From Rhodobacterales bacterium HKCCE2091 (GTDB lineage Bacteria; Pseudomonadota; Alphaproteobacteria; Rhodobacterales; Rhodobacteraceae): a stretch of 64,000 nucleotides of DNA. Position 1 is the stretch's first letter. Every line of letters starts with the position of its first letter. Position numbers and translations under genes: made by a program. This document shows, piece by piece, positions 15,702-23,340 of the stretch. Location of the stretch: contig WVSL01000010.1 in assembly GCA_015689685.1 (NCBI GenBank), positions 78,031 through 142,030 of the forward strand, read 5' to 3'. The notes beneath the pieces are model-generated. The model made no database searches, had not been told where the DNA came from, and worked only from the letters and a program-made list of their open reading frames with translations.

Positions 15702-15722
15702 CGCGGCCCCGCCCGGGCCGCG
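15702..15722 (-). terminator. Weak hairpin after the pilin gene
   Basis: CGCGGCCC / GGGCCGCG, 8-bp perfect stem with a five-base loop, 15 bases past the pilin stop codon on the minus strand. No clear T-run follows; a terminator or an mRNA 3' end stabiliser. Confidence 0.4.
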
Positions 15723-15736
15723 GATGTCGCCGCCGA

Positions 15737-15928
15737 TCAGGGCGTCGGCGTGGGGAAGGTGGTCTGGATCTGGATGCCGCTCAGGACGGCTGCGGTATCG
15801 GCGGAGGCATCGCTGACGCCGCCATTGATGACGGTTTGCGCGGCGAGGCCGAGCATGACGATTCCACCGGTCAGGACTACCCAATCAACAGTTACCGCAC
15901 CGGACTCATCGACAAGAAACTTACGCAT
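15737..15928 (-). CDS. Flp-type pilin-like small protein
   Basis: A 63-aa protein resembling the class IVb Flp pilins and their rhodobacterial relatives: short N-terminus MRKFLVDESGAVTVDWVVL, with the Glu at residue 8, followed by a hydrophobic helix to about residue 33 and a polar Ser/Thr/Pro tail. Flp/Tad pili mediate surface attachment. No tad genes lie nearby, so this may be an orphan. GGGAGA before the ATG supports the start. A TTAG-N7-TTAA motif resembling a CtrA box lies about 25-40 bases upstream, near the mipZ gene on the other strand. Confidence 0.75.
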   Translation of the reverse strand: MRKFLVDESGAVTVDWVVLTGGIVMLGLAAQTVINGGVSDASADTAAVLSGIQIQTTFPTPTP

Positions 15929-16268
15929 CGTGGGTCTCCCGGACTTGGTTGTTAGTATCTTGTTAACCGTGGAGAATGTCCGCACCGGGACGGCAGGGGA
16001 CAAATTGCGCGGCGGGTTTGCGCCGGAAATGCGACCTTGTTCAGGGGCCGCGATCAATCGCCCACGCGGCACCGGATCACGCACGCGACCGCGGCCAATC
16101 CGCGCCCGCCGGGGTAGTCAGCGGGACTGCGCATCGACACCCCGGCCCGCAGGCCGAATCCCCCGCGTCATGCCCCCTTTTCGTGCTTAACAGAAGGTAA
16201 AGCGCTATATATAGTTGCGCAAATCACGGTCGGACAACGGTCGGACGCAGGCGAAGGGGGCGCGGGCA
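15929..16268. other. Intergenic region between the pilin gene and mipZ
   Basis: 340 bp. On the pilin side is TTAG-N7-TTAACC at 15952-15968. On the mipZ side is TTAACAGAAGGTAAAG at 16187-16202, TTAA-N7-TAAA, followed by the AT-rich TATATATAG, which may be the promoter core. No gene is evident; an in-frame upstream start at 16215 would extend MipZ by 18 residues. Confidence 0.5.
15952..15968. promoter_or_regulatory. CtrA-like box upstream of the pilin gene
   Basis: TTAG-TATCTTG-TTAACC; the alphaproteobacterial CtrA consensus is TTAA-N7-TTAAC, so one half-site is intact and the other has one change. It lies 24-40 bases upstream of the pilin start codon. Confidence 0.35.
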
Positions 16269-17078
16269 GTGGCGCATATCATCGTGCTCGGGAACGAGAA
16301 GGGCGGGTCGGGGAAGTCGACCACGGCGATGCATGTCGCCACGGCGCTGGTGCGGCAGGGTCACGTGGTCGGGGCGCTGGACCTCGACCTGCGGCAGCGC
16401 AGTTTCCACCGCTACATCGAGAACCGGATGGCCTCGAACGCCAATCGCGGGCTGAACCTGCCGATGCCGCTGCTGATGGAGCTGCCGGCGCTGGACGAGA
16501 CCGCGCTCGCCCCCGGAGAAAACATCTACGATCAACGCCTTACCGCCGCCGTCGCGGACCTGGAGCCGCGCTGCAACTTCATCGTGATCGACTGCCCCGG
16601 TTCCCACACGCGCCTGAGCCAGGTCGCCCACAGCCTGGCCGATACGCTGGTCACGCCGATGAACGACAGCTTCGTCGACTTCGATCTGCTGGCGCGGGTC
16701 GATCCGACCACGCTGGCGATCAAGGGGCCGAGCGTCTACGCGGAAATGGTGTGGCATGCCAGGCAGTTACGCGCCAAGGCGGGGCTCGCGCCGATCGACT
16801 GGGTGGTGGTCCGCAACCGGGTCGGCGCGCAGCAGATGCACAACAAGCGCAAGGTCGGCGGGGCGCTGGAGAAGCTGTCGAAACGGATCGGGTTCCGGGT
16901 CGCGCCGGGGTTCTCGGAACGGGTGATCTTCCGCGAGCTGTTCCCCTCGGGCCTGACGCTCCTGGACCTGCGGGACCTGGGCGTGGAGCGGCTCAACATA
17001 TCCAACGTCGCGGCGCGGCAGGAGGTGCGAGAGCTGATGAAGGCGCTGGCCCTGCCGGGGACCGCGCCGGTCGAGTAG
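16269..17078 (+). CDS. mipZ: MipZ, ParA-like division-plane positioning ATPase
   Basis: MipZ forms a gradient from the chromosome poles and keeps FtsZ at midcell in alphaproteobacteria. The 269-aa product opens VAHIIVLGNEKGGSGKSTTA with the deviant Walker A KGGSGKST, then GALDLDLRQRSFHRYIENR and the Walker B region NFIVIDCPGSHTRLS, followed by VTPMNDSFVDFDLLARVDP, all MipZ marks. The GTG at 16269 gives the standard N-terminus; an ATG at 16215 would add 18 basic residues. Directly after the stop is a 22-bp triple repeat. Confidence 0.93.
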   Translation: MAHIIVLGNEKGGSGKSTTAMHVATALVRQGHVVGALDLDLRQRSFHRYIENRMASNANRGLNLPMPLLMELPALDETALAPGENIYDQRLTAAVADLEPRCNFIVIDCPGSHTRLSQVAHSLADTLVTPMNDSFVDFDLLARVDPTTLAIKGPSVYAEMVWHARQLRAKAGLAPIDWVVVRNRVGAQQMHNKRKVGGALEKLSKRIGFRVAPGFSERVIFRELFPSGLTLLDLRDLGVERLNISNVAARQEVRELMKALALPGTAPVE

Positions 17079-17405
17079 GCCCGCGAATTCCGACGCGCCT
17101 GTCGATTTTTCCCGACGCCGGTGTCGGAATTTTTCGACGCGGGTGTCGAAAAATCTAGGCCGGAAACCAACCAAAACATCTTGTGCGCCCCCGGTTCGCG
17201 CCTGGGGCCGGAGGGTTAACGCCCGGCGACCGCGTTAACGTTTCCAGCCGCAACCGTCGCGACGCGCGGCCGCCGGATCGGATGCTTCCTCCCCCGTTCG
17301 GACCCGTGACCGTCCCCGCCACGACCGACGCGCGGGCCGAAGAGCGGAACTCCGCCGGTTCCCGACCCGTTGAACCGGAGCATCCAAACGACACGGGAGG
17401 CCCCG
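17079..17405. other. Intergenic region between mipZ and the DUF305 gene
   Basis: 327 bp. It begins with the three-unit 22-bp array (17091-17154). Further right are two GTTAACG hexamer-type sites, 17215-17221 and 17234-17240, spaced 19 bp centre to centre, which could be a cell-cycle regulator target. Otherwise nothing supportable. Confidence 0.4.
17091..17154. repeat. Three-unit 22-bp tandem array with palindromic core
   Basis: Units start at 17091, 17113 and 17135, period exactly 22 bp. Each has CGACGC-N4-GTCG, a short palindrome, followed by a T- or A-rich tract. The last unit forms a perfect 10-bp hairpin ATTTTTCGAC / GTCGAAAAAT around a six-base loop. Even spacing close to two helical turns fits an array of protein sites; the hairpins also suit transcription termination of mipZ. 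Confidence 0.7.
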
Positions 17406-18266
17406 ATGACCTACGGCCGCTTCTTCGCGATGATCCTGACTTCGACGCTGGTGATGTTCGGGCTCATGTACCTCAACACCTACGCGTCGGGGCATGTCTT
17501 CTTCTCCGAGACGCGGGCGTGGATGGCGCTCCTGATGGGGGCGGTGATGGCGATCGTCATGCTGGCCTGGATGGCGTCGATGTACCCGAGCCGATGGGTC
17601 AACGCCGCGATCTTCGCCGGGGCGGCGGTCGTGTTCGCGCTGACGCTCTACCTCGTCCGCAGCCAGGTGACGGTGTCCGGCCTGTCCTACATGCGCGCGA
17701 TGATCCCGCACCATTCCATCGCCGTGATGACCTCGACCCGGGCGGCGGTCGAGGACGACGCGCGGATCGAGAAGCTGGCCGCCGGGATCACCGGCGCGCA
17801 GCGGCGGGAGATCGCGGAGATGCGCTACCTGATCGCCGACATCGCGGCGGGCAACACGACGGCGGAGGTCTACGAGGACCCGGCCCCGGCGGAGGGCAGC
17901 GTGGAGGACGCGCTGTCGAACACGCTGCTGGCGGAACTGGACCCGGCCCCGATCCCGGCGGACCGGGCGGGCGCGCTGGCCGACGACCCCGTGCGCTGCA
18001 CGTTCCGCTACACCGAGGCCGGGGAGCCCGTCCTGTGGACCGGCGAAGGCGGCGCGGGGCTGATGGCGCTGAACGGGGTGCTGGTGGCGCTGGAGGGCCC
18101 TGCAGAGGCCACGGCCGGCGGGGAGTGGACGGCGGACGGGCTGAGCATGGCGGTCACGCCGCTTGGCGACGAGGCCGGGCCGCGGGGCAATGCGGACCTC
18201 GTGTTCGCGCTGCAGGACGGGCCGAGGGTGGGCTATCGCGGGGTCTGGAGCTGCGTGACGGGCTGA
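17406..18266 (+). CDS. DUF305 membrane protein with an extra C-terminal domain
   Basis: A 286-aa protein with three N-terminal membrane helices (about residues 4-21, 33-52 and 60-83), then the DUF305 motif SYMRAMIPHHSIAVMTS (about 96-112), a ferritin-like helical fold with paired histidines, often linked with copper tolerance. The last 90 residues contain three or more beta strands (CTFRYTEAGEPVLW, VALEG, GYRGVWSC) with two cysteines at their ends, resembling a small MliC-like lipoprotein domain, which is unusual for this family. GGGAGG lies just before the ATG. Function inferred only broadly. Confidence 0.85.
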   Translation: MTYGRFFAMILTSTLVMFGLMYLNTYASGHVFFSETRAWMALLMGAVMAIVMLAWMASMYPSRWVNAAIFAGAAVVFALTLYLVRSQVTVSGLSYMRAMIPHHSIAVMTSTRAAVEDDARIEKLAAGITGAQRREIAEMRYLIADIAAGNTTAEVYEDPAPAEGSVEDALSNTLLAELDPAPIPADRAGALADDPVRCTFRYTEAGEPVLWTGEGGAGLMALNGVLVALEGPAEATAGGEWTADGLSMAVTPLGDEAGPRGNADLVFALQDGPRVGYRGVWSCVTG

Positions 18267-18315
18267 GGCCCGTGTCGCGGCGAACGGCGGCGCGGCGTGG
18301 TCCGGTTTCGGGCAT

Positions 18316-18343
18316 TTGCCCGCGCCGCCGTCGGTGCTAGGCT
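18316..18343 (+). promoter_or_regulatory. Probable promoter of the leader ORF and dioxygenase gene
   Basis: TTGCCC (18316-18321), 16-bp spacer, TAGGCT (18338-18343). The start of transcription would fall at or beside the ATG at 18350, so a leaderless mRNA is expected. Confidence 0.5.
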
Positions 18344-18349
18344 TGGCGG

Positions 18350-18385
18350 ATGATGTTCATGTCCACCCGGTTTCCCCTGATCTGA
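18350..18385 (+). CDS. Possible 11-codon leader peptide
   Basis: An ATG six bases after the TAGGCT box opens a frame with MMFMSTRFPLI and a TGA, three methionines among eleven residues. A hairpin CGCGCC/GGCGCG (18390-18405) follows it, before the dioxygenase gene. The arrangement is like that of leader peptides in attenuation, but whether it is translated is unknown. Confidence 0.25.
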   Translation: MMFMSTRFPLI

Positions 18386-18467
18386 ACCTTCGCGCCCCAG
18401 GGCGCGGCCGAGCGTTCAGACAGTGACCGGCGCCCGCCCTGCGCGGTGCGCCCTGCGGAGACACATC

Positions 18468-19256
18468 ATGACACCATCCCACCGGAACGGCGCGACACCG
18501 GGCCAGATCCGCGATTTTATCGACCACGGCTTCCTCAGGCTCGACAATGCCTTTCCCGCGGATCTGGCCCGGGCCTGCCTTGACGCCCTGTGGGCCCGGA
18601 TCGGCCCCGATCCCCACGCACCGGAGACGTGGACGGAGCCGGTGATCCGGGTGCCTTTCATGGCATCGGAGATCTTCGACACGGCGCTCAACACGCCGCT
18701 GCTCTACCGCGCCTACGATGCGCTTGTCGGGCCGGGCCGCTGGATCCCGCCGCGACAACCAGGCGGGTTCGCGATCCGTTTTCCGTCCGACGCGGATCCC
18801 GGCGATACGGGCTGGCACGTGGATGCGAGTTTTGGCGAAGGCGCGGACTACATGGACTGGCGGGCGAACGTCACCAGCCGGGGCCGGGCGCTTCTGATGC
18901 TGGTGCTGTTTTCCGACACCGGGCCGGAGGACGCGCCGACGCGGCTGAGGGCCGGTTCGCACCGGATCGTCGCCCGAGAGTTACTGCCGCATGGCGAGGA
19001 CGGCGTGAGCCTGCGGGCGCTTGCGGCCGACGGGTTCGCGACCTCGGCGTCCTGCACGGAGATCGAGGCCACCGGCGCGGCCGGGACCGTGTGGCTGTGC
19101 CACCCGTTTCTCGTCCACGCGGCGCAGCGGCATCGCGGCAGGCGGCCGCGTTTCATGGCGCAACCGGCGCTGCTGCCGGCGGGGCCGTTCGATCCGGGAC
19201 TGCCGCCCTCGCCGGTGCAGGTCGCGATCCGCGAAGCCTGCGGGCTGGCGATGTGA
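18468..19256 (+). CDS. Phytanoyl-CoA dioxygenase family protein
   Basis: A 262-aa non-heme Fe(II)/2-oxoglutarate oxygenase of the PhyH family. The iron site is seen as GWHVDASFGEG (His117-x-Asp119) and a distal histidine at about 217 in CHPFLVHAAQRHRG, followed by Arg residues for the 2-oxoglutarate carboxylate. The double-stranded beta-helix strands (ALLMLVLFSD, GTVWLC) are clear. Substrates in this family range from phytanoyl-CoA to ectoine. The ATG at 18468 was chosen by the GGAG site eight bases before it; the longer frame from 18423 has no support. Confidence 0.85.
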   Translation: MTPSHRNGATPGQIRDFIDHGFLRLDNAFPADLARACLDALWARIGPDPHAPETWTEPVIRVPFMASEIFDTALNTPLLYRAYDALVGPGRWIPPRQPGGFAIRFPSDADPGDTGWHVDASFGEGADYMDWRANVTSRGRALLMLVLFSDTGPEDAPTRLRAGSHRIVARELLPHGEDGVSLRALAADGFATSASCTEIEATGAAGTVWLCHPFLVHAAQRHRGRRPRFMAQPALLPAGPFDPGLPPSPVQVAIREACGLAM

Positions 19257-19264
19257 GAAACGAA

Positions 19265-19292
19265 AAAGGCCCCGCGTCGCCGCGGGGCCTTT
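19265..19292. terminator. Bidirectional terminator between dioxygenase and rpsA
   Basis: Perfect 12-bp stem AAAGGCCCCGCG / CGCGGGGCCTTT with a TCGC loop, preceded by an A-run on the left. It serves the dioxygenase gene from the left and rpsA from the right. Confidence 0.85.
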
Positions 19293-19318
19293 CGATTTCC
19301 TGGCCATCCGACCGGCGC

Positions 19319-20998
19319 TTACTCGTCTTTCTTGAGCGCCGCGCCGAGGATGTCGCCGAGGGATGCGCCGGAGTCGGACGATCCGTACTGTTCCACGGCT
19401 TCCTTCTCTTCCGCGATCTCGCGGGCCTTGATCGAGAGGCCGAGGCGGCGGGTCTTCGAATCCACGTTGGTGACGCGGACATCGACGTGGTCGCCGACCT
19501 GGAAGCGCTCGGGGCGCTGTTCGGCACGGTCACGGCTGAGGTCCGAGCGGCGGATGAAGGACTTCATGCCCTCGTAGACCACCTCGATCCCGCCATCCTC
19601 GATCGCCGTCACCTCGACGGTGATGATCGAGCCGCGCTTCACGCCGTCGACCGCATCCGCGAACGGATCGCCTTCGACCTGCTTGATCGAGAGCGAGATA
19701 CGCTCCTTGTCGGTGTCGACCTCGGTGACCACGGCCTTCACGACGTCGCCCTTGCGGTAGTCGCCGATCACGTCCTCGCCCCGGCCTTCCCAGGTCAGGT
19801 CGGAGAGGTGGACCATGCCGTCGATGTCGTTGTCGAGACCCACGAACAGTCCGAACTCGGTGATGTTCTTGACCTCGCCCTCGACCACGGTGCCCTCGGG
19901 GTGGGTCTCCGCGAAGACCTCCCACGGGTTGCGCATGGTCTGCTTGAGGCCGAGCGACACGCGGCGCTTGGCGCTGTCGATCTCGAGCACCATGACCTCG
20001 ACCTCCTGGGAGGTGGAGACGATCTTGCCCGGATGGACGTTCTTCTTGGTCCAGGACATCTCGGAGACGTGGACAAGGCCCTCGACCCCCGGCTCCAGCT
20101 CCACGAAGGCGCCGTAGTCGGTGATGTTGGTGACGCGGCCGGTATGCACCGATTCCAGCGGAAACTTGGCTTCGACCGTGTCCCACGGATCGTCCTGGAG
20201 CTGCTTCATGCCCAGGCTGATGCGGTGGGTTTCCTTGTTGACCTTGATGACCTGCACCTTGACGGTCTCGCCGATCGACAGGATTTCCTTCGGGTCGTTG
20301 ACGCGGCGCCAGGCCATGTCGGTGACGTGCAGGAGGCCGTCGACACCGCCGAGGTCCACGAACGCACCGTACTCGGTGATGTTCTTGACCACGCCGTCGA
20401 CGACATCGCCCTCGGTCAGCTTGCCGATGACCTCGGCGCGCTGCTCGGCGCGGGATTCTTCGAGGATGGCGCGGCGCGACACGACGATGTTGCCGCGGCG
20501 GCGATCCATCTTGAGGATCTGGAACGGCTGCTTGAGGCCCATGAGCGGGCCGGCGTCGCGCACCGGGCGGACATCGACCTGGGAGCCGGGCAGGAACGCC
20601 ACGGCGCCGCCGAGGTCGACGGTGAAGCCGCCCTTGACGCGGCCGAAGATCGCGCCCTCGACGCGGGCCTCGTCGGCATATGCCTTCTCGAGACGGTCCC
20701 AGGCGGCTTCGCGCCGGGCCATTTCGCGGCTGAGGACGGCCTCGCCGCGGGCGTTCTCGACGTTGCGGAGATAGACCTCGACCTCGTCGCCCACCTCGAT
20801 CTCGGGGGCTTCGCCGGGGTTCGCGAATTCCTTGAGGTCGACGCGGCCTTCCATCTTGTAGCCGACGTCGATGATGGCCTGTCCCGCCTCGATGGCGATG
20901 ACCTTGCCTTTGACAACGGACCCTTCGTCGGGCGTGTCGATCTCGAAGCTTTCGTTCAGGAGGGCTTCGAATTCCTCCATGGATGCGCCAGCGCTCAT
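19319..20998 (-). CDS. rpsA: 30S ribosomal protein S1
   Basis: S1 unwinds mRNA on the 30S subunit. The 559-aa protein has six OB-fold S1 repeats: near residues 24-93, 109-175, 195-262, 280-350, 367-437 and 453-525, with typical VVDGVVKNITEYGAFVDLGG, VHTGRVTNITDYGAFVE, VVEGEVKNITEFGLFVGL and a shorter last repeat. The C-terminus is short and acidic. Reading from the minus strand, it follows cmk in the usual aroA-cmk-rpsA order but with a plus-strand winged-helix gene between. A predicted promoter at 21159-21187 and an attenuator-like hairpin set lie in its 154-base leader. Confidence 0.98.
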   Translation of the reverse strand: MSAGASMEEFEALLNESFEIDTPDEGSVVKGKVIAIEAGQAIIDVGYKMEGRVDLKEFANPGEAPEIEVGDEVEVYLRNVENARGEAVLSREMARREAAWDRLEKAYADEARVEGAIFGRVKGGFTVDLGGAVAFLPGSQVDVRPVRDAGPLMGLKQPFQILKMDRRRGNIVVSRRAILEESRAEQRAEVIGKLTEGDVVDGVVKNITEYGAFVDLGGVDGLLHVTDMAWRRVNDPKEILSIGETVKVQVIKVNKETHRISLGMKQLQDDPWDTVEAKFPLESVHTGRVTNITDYGAFVELEPGVEGLVHVSEMSWTKKNVHPGKIVSTSQEVEVMVLEIDSAKRRVSLGLKQTMRNPWEVFAETHPEGTVVEGEVKNITEFGLFVGLDNDIDGMVHLSDLTWEGRGEDVIGDYRKGDVVKAVVTEVDTDKERISLSIKQVEGDPFADAVDGVKRGSIITVEVTAIEDGGIEVVYEGMKSFIRRSDLSRDRAEQRPERFQVGDHVDVRVTNVDSKTRRLGLSIKAREIAEEKEAVEQYGSSDSGASLGDILGAALKKDE

Positions 20999-21068
20999 CT
21001 GTGGATCGTTTCCTTATCTCTTCGATTTGACAGGCCGGGCGGTTGGTTCCGCCGGTCTTTGGTGAGTT

Positions 21069-21117
21069 GGTCGGCACGGGGCCCGGAAAAACGACAAAGG
21101 GCCGGGGGACCCGACCC
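21069..21117 (-). promoter_or_regulatory. Attenuator-like terminator/antiterminator in the rpsA leader
   Basis: On the minus strand: GGGTCGG (21117-21111) pairs CCGGCCC (21105-21099) around a five-base loop and is followed by TTTGTCGTTTTT, a plausible intrinsic terminator. GGTCGG (21116-21111) can instead pair CCGACC (21074-21069), and GGCCC (21103-21099) can pair GGGCC (21084-21080), structures that exclude the terminator. It lies 35-80 nt after the predicted transcription start and 70-120 nt before the rpsA ATG. Confidence 0.55.
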
Positions 21118-21158
21118 TGCTCGTTGCTCCGTGGCTTTGCGCCTTCTCGACGGGCGGG

Positions 21159-21187
21159 TCTATACCGCGCGCGGGGGCGAAGCGCAA
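21159..21187 (-). promoter_or_regulatory. Probable promoter of rpsA
   Basis: Minus-strand TTGCGC (21187-21182), 17-bp spacer, TATAGA (21164-21159). Strong match with ideal spacing; transcription would start near 21152. Confidence 0.65.
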
Positions 21188-21523
21188 GCGGCACCGCCGG
21201 GGCGCCCGCGGATACCAAATGACAAGAATTGACGCCAAATGAGAAACAATCTGTCGTCATATATGCCACAATGCGCAAAAACCTTGACAAAAGGACAGGT
21301 GGAACCCCGTAGACCGAAAGGTAAATTCGTCTATGATTGTCGCAGTTGGAACGACCGGCAGGGATCTCATCCTGTTTCGACGTTCGAGCGAAATTGAGAG
21401 GGACGATCAGCGGTTCCGGTTTCACTGCCGGGCCGTTCAACGGGGACACTGCACCGGGGTGGCGGCGGACAGGCGGCCTATCGCGCAGAACGCGCGCCCG
21501 GCAATGCAAACAAACAACGTGTG

Positions 21524-21856
21524 ATGAGTTCAAGAATGTCGATGATGGTACAACTGGCGCATCTTCGCGATGTGCTGCACGAGATGGAGCAGAACCTCGG
21601 GTTCGAGGGGCTCACCCGCAAGGAGCGGGATATCCTGCTTGCGTTCTACGCCAACGCCTCGCTGAGCGAGGATTTCGGTTTCGTCAGTTCCACCGACCGG
21701 GTGCGGTCGCACCCGACGCTGGAATCGGTGTCGCAACCGACCTTCCACCGCGCCCTGCGCCGCCTGCTGGAACGCGGGATGGTGGAACGGCGCGACGGTC
21801 TGCCGGCGGGCATGTACGCGATCCCGTCGGACCAGCCGCTGGCCAGCGTCGCCTGA
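21524..21856 (+). CDS. Winged-helix DNA-binding protein, MarR-like
   Basis: A 110-aa protein (111 if the GTG at 21521 is used). It has RKERDILLAFYANASLSEDF, then STDRVRSHPTLESVSQPTFH and RALRRLLERGMVERRDGLPAGMY, i.e. a helix-turn-helix with a wing, similar to MarR/PadR-like or replication-initiator-like winged helices in Rhodobacteraceae. It is preceded by a lower-GC promoter region. It might regulate neighbouring genes, including rpsA or cmk, but there is no direct evidence. No strong ribosome binding site marks a single start; the ATG at 21524 is taken. Confidence 0.75.
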   Translation: MSSRMSMMVQLAHLRDVLHEMEQNLGFEGLTRKERDILLAFYANASLSEDFGFVSSTDRVRSHPTLESVSQPTFHRALRRLLERGMVERRDGLPAGMYAIPSDQPLASVA

Positions 21857-21862
21857 CACGGA

Positions 21863-22474
21863 TCAGGGCCGGCCGGCCCCGACCAGCCTGACAGCCTCGG
21901 CCACGGCGGCCTCGATCGAGAGCGTCGTCGTGTCCAGCAGCGTCGCGTCCGGTGCCGCCACAAGCGGCGCCGTGGCGCGGGCGCTGTCGCGCGCGTCGCG
22001 GGCGCGGACATCGGCCAGCACGTCCTCGTACTCCGCGGCGATGCCGCGGCCGGTCAGTTCCGCGAACCTGCGTTCGGCGCGGGTTTCCGGGCTCGCGGTC
22101 ACGAACAGCTTCACCCGTGCGTCGGGGCAGATCACCGTGCCGATGTCGCGGCCGTCGAGCACCGCGCCGCCTGCGCGCGCGGCGAAGGCGCGCTGGAAGT
22201 CCACGAGCGCGGCCCGCACCTCGGGGATCACCGCGACCTTCGAGGCCGCGTCCGCGATCTCGGGGCGACGGAGCGCGTTCTCGTCCGCCAGGTCGTCGGG
22301 GGCGAGCGCGGCGGCGGCGTCCTCGGGGCGTTCGCCGGCGAGCATCCGGCGTCCGACGGCGCGATAGAGCAGGCCGGTGTCGAGATGGGCGAAGCCGAAA
22401 TGCGCCGCCACCGCCCGCGCGATGGTCCCCTTCCCCGCCGCCGCCGGCCCGTCGATCGCCACGCAGAATGCCAT
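21863..22474 (-). CDS. cmk: Cytidylate kinase
   Basis: Cmk phosphorylates CMP and dCMP. The 203-aa protein has the P-loop [18 protein letters not shown] at residues 5-22, [10 protein letters not shown], the substrate motif [14 protein letters not shown] and the lid-region RFAELTGRG. It is slightly shorter than the E. coli enzyme. The ATG at 22474 directly precedes the conserved N-terminus. Upstream (460 bp) lies a copy of the dispersed element, which separates it from the GFA and aroA genes. Confidence 0.96.
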   Translation of the reverse strand: MAFCVAIDGPAAAGKGTIARAVAAHFGFAHLDTGLLYRAVGRRMLAGERPEDAAAALAPDDLADENALRRPEIADAASKVAVIPEVRAALVDFQRAFAARAGGAVLDGRDIGTVICPDARVKLFVTASPETRAERRFAELTGRGIAAEYEDVLADVRARDARDSARATAPLVAAPDATLLDTTTLSIEAAVAEAVRLVGAGRP

Positions 22475-22935
22475 GTTGCCCCTCGTCTTCCGTGCGGGGG
22501 CCTGTCTAGCCCGGGACGGGGGCGGCGTCATCCCCGGGGTGACGGGGTGTCGTGCCGGGGGGGCGGGAAGGCGATGCGCCGAGGGCCAGGAAACCGAGGG
22601 TGCGGAGAAGAGAGCCGCGCATCGGCGGGCCGCGGTGCGGCGATCCAACCGTCAGGCTGCAGCGGTTTATCTTGCAAGGTCAGGAGGAGCGGGGAGCGAG
22701 GTCCAAGCGTCACCAAATCGCCGTGCCGGGGGGCGGCCCGGCGATGCGCGGCGGCCTGCGGCCTGTATTCCGCGCGGATGTGGAACGGATACGAGGATGC
22801 CTTGTCCAATTCTCGAAGGGCCAATTCTGTCCGCACCTGTCGGGGCGCGGACCGTCATGCTTACAACATTTCTCCGACATGACGCGCTGCGCCCTTCGGC
22901 CATGGTTCCGCGCTGGTGCGGAGCGGCTTAGCCCC
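22475..22935. other. Intergenic region between cmk and the GFA pair
   Basis: 461 bp, mostly dispersed element copy B (22614-22774) with flanks. The rest shows no promoter of the type seen elsewhere, and no gene. Confidence 0.5.
22614..22774. repeat. Dispersed intergenic element, copy B
   Basis: Ends GCCGCGCATCGGCGGGCCGC and, inverted near 22730-22752, the complement with one mismatch. The core shares GGCTGCAGCGGTTTATC, CAAGGTCAGGA and GCGTCACCAAATCGCC with the other copies. Tail GGCGGCCTGCGGCCTGTATTCCGCGC (not more than the element end) lies at 22750-22774. Oriented the same as A and C relative to the plus strand. Confidence 0.75.
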
Positions 22936-23340
22936 CTACCGCACCATCGTCGTCAGCGCCGGGTCCTCGCCGTCGGCCTTCGGCACATCGCCCTCGATCT
23001 CGTAATACGCCCCCTTGTCGGCGCAGAAGATGTGCCCGGCCAGCCGCACCCCCGGATCGCCGTCGAGCGTGCCGGCGAAGATCGACAGGTGGCTGCCCGG
23101 GCCGTCCCAGAACAGGTTCGACCCGCAGACCCCGCAGAAGCCGCGCCGCGCGGTTTCGGACGAGGCGTACCAGGTCACCGCGCCGTCGATCTCCACCGAC
23201 CCGCGCGGGGCGGAGGTGGCGGCGACGTGGTGGCCCGAGGTCTTGCGGCACTGGGTGCAGTGGCAGGCGATGACCGGGCGCAGCGGGCCGGTCACGCGGT
23301 AGCGGACCGCGCCGCAGAGGCACGACCCGGCGGCGGTCAC
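22936..23340 (-). CDS. GFA-family (glutathione-dependent formaldehyde-activating-like) protein, copy 2
   Basis: A 134-aa CENP-V/GFA domain protein. Zinc ligands are visible as GSCLCGAVRY, HCTQCRKTSG and FCGVCGSNLFW. Members act on or bind formaldehyde adducts or are of unknown role. The GTG at 23340 overlaps the stop of copy 1 (GTGA), so the two are translationally linked. It is closely related to copy 1, a likely tandem duplicate. Nothing upstream hints at formaldehyde metabolism; it belongs to the aroA operon. Confidence 0.9.
   Translation of the reverse strand: MTAAGSCLCGAVRYRVTGPLRPVIACHCTQCRKTSGHHVAATSAPRGSVEIDGAVTWYASSETARRGFCGVCGSNLFWDGPGSHLSIFAGTLDGDPGVRLAGHIFCADKGAYYEIEGDVPKADGEDPALTTMVR

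Larger units (their letters stand above)
20999..21523. other. rpsA leader and upstream AT-rich region
   Basis: 525 bp without genes. Left part: rpsA leader with terminator-like hairpin (21069-21117) and promoter (21159-21187) on the minus strand. Right part (21240-21520): lower GC than the surroundings, with TTGACA at 21284-21289, TATGAT at 21331-21336, and the start of the plus-strand winged-helix gene at 21524. The latter boxes are not well spaced with each other. Confidence 0.55.

Noticed and set aside
21284..21336. TTGACA and TATGAT as a promoter pair for the 21524 gene
   Set aside because: The boxes are 41 bp apart, too far to form one promoter; no other pairing is convincing.
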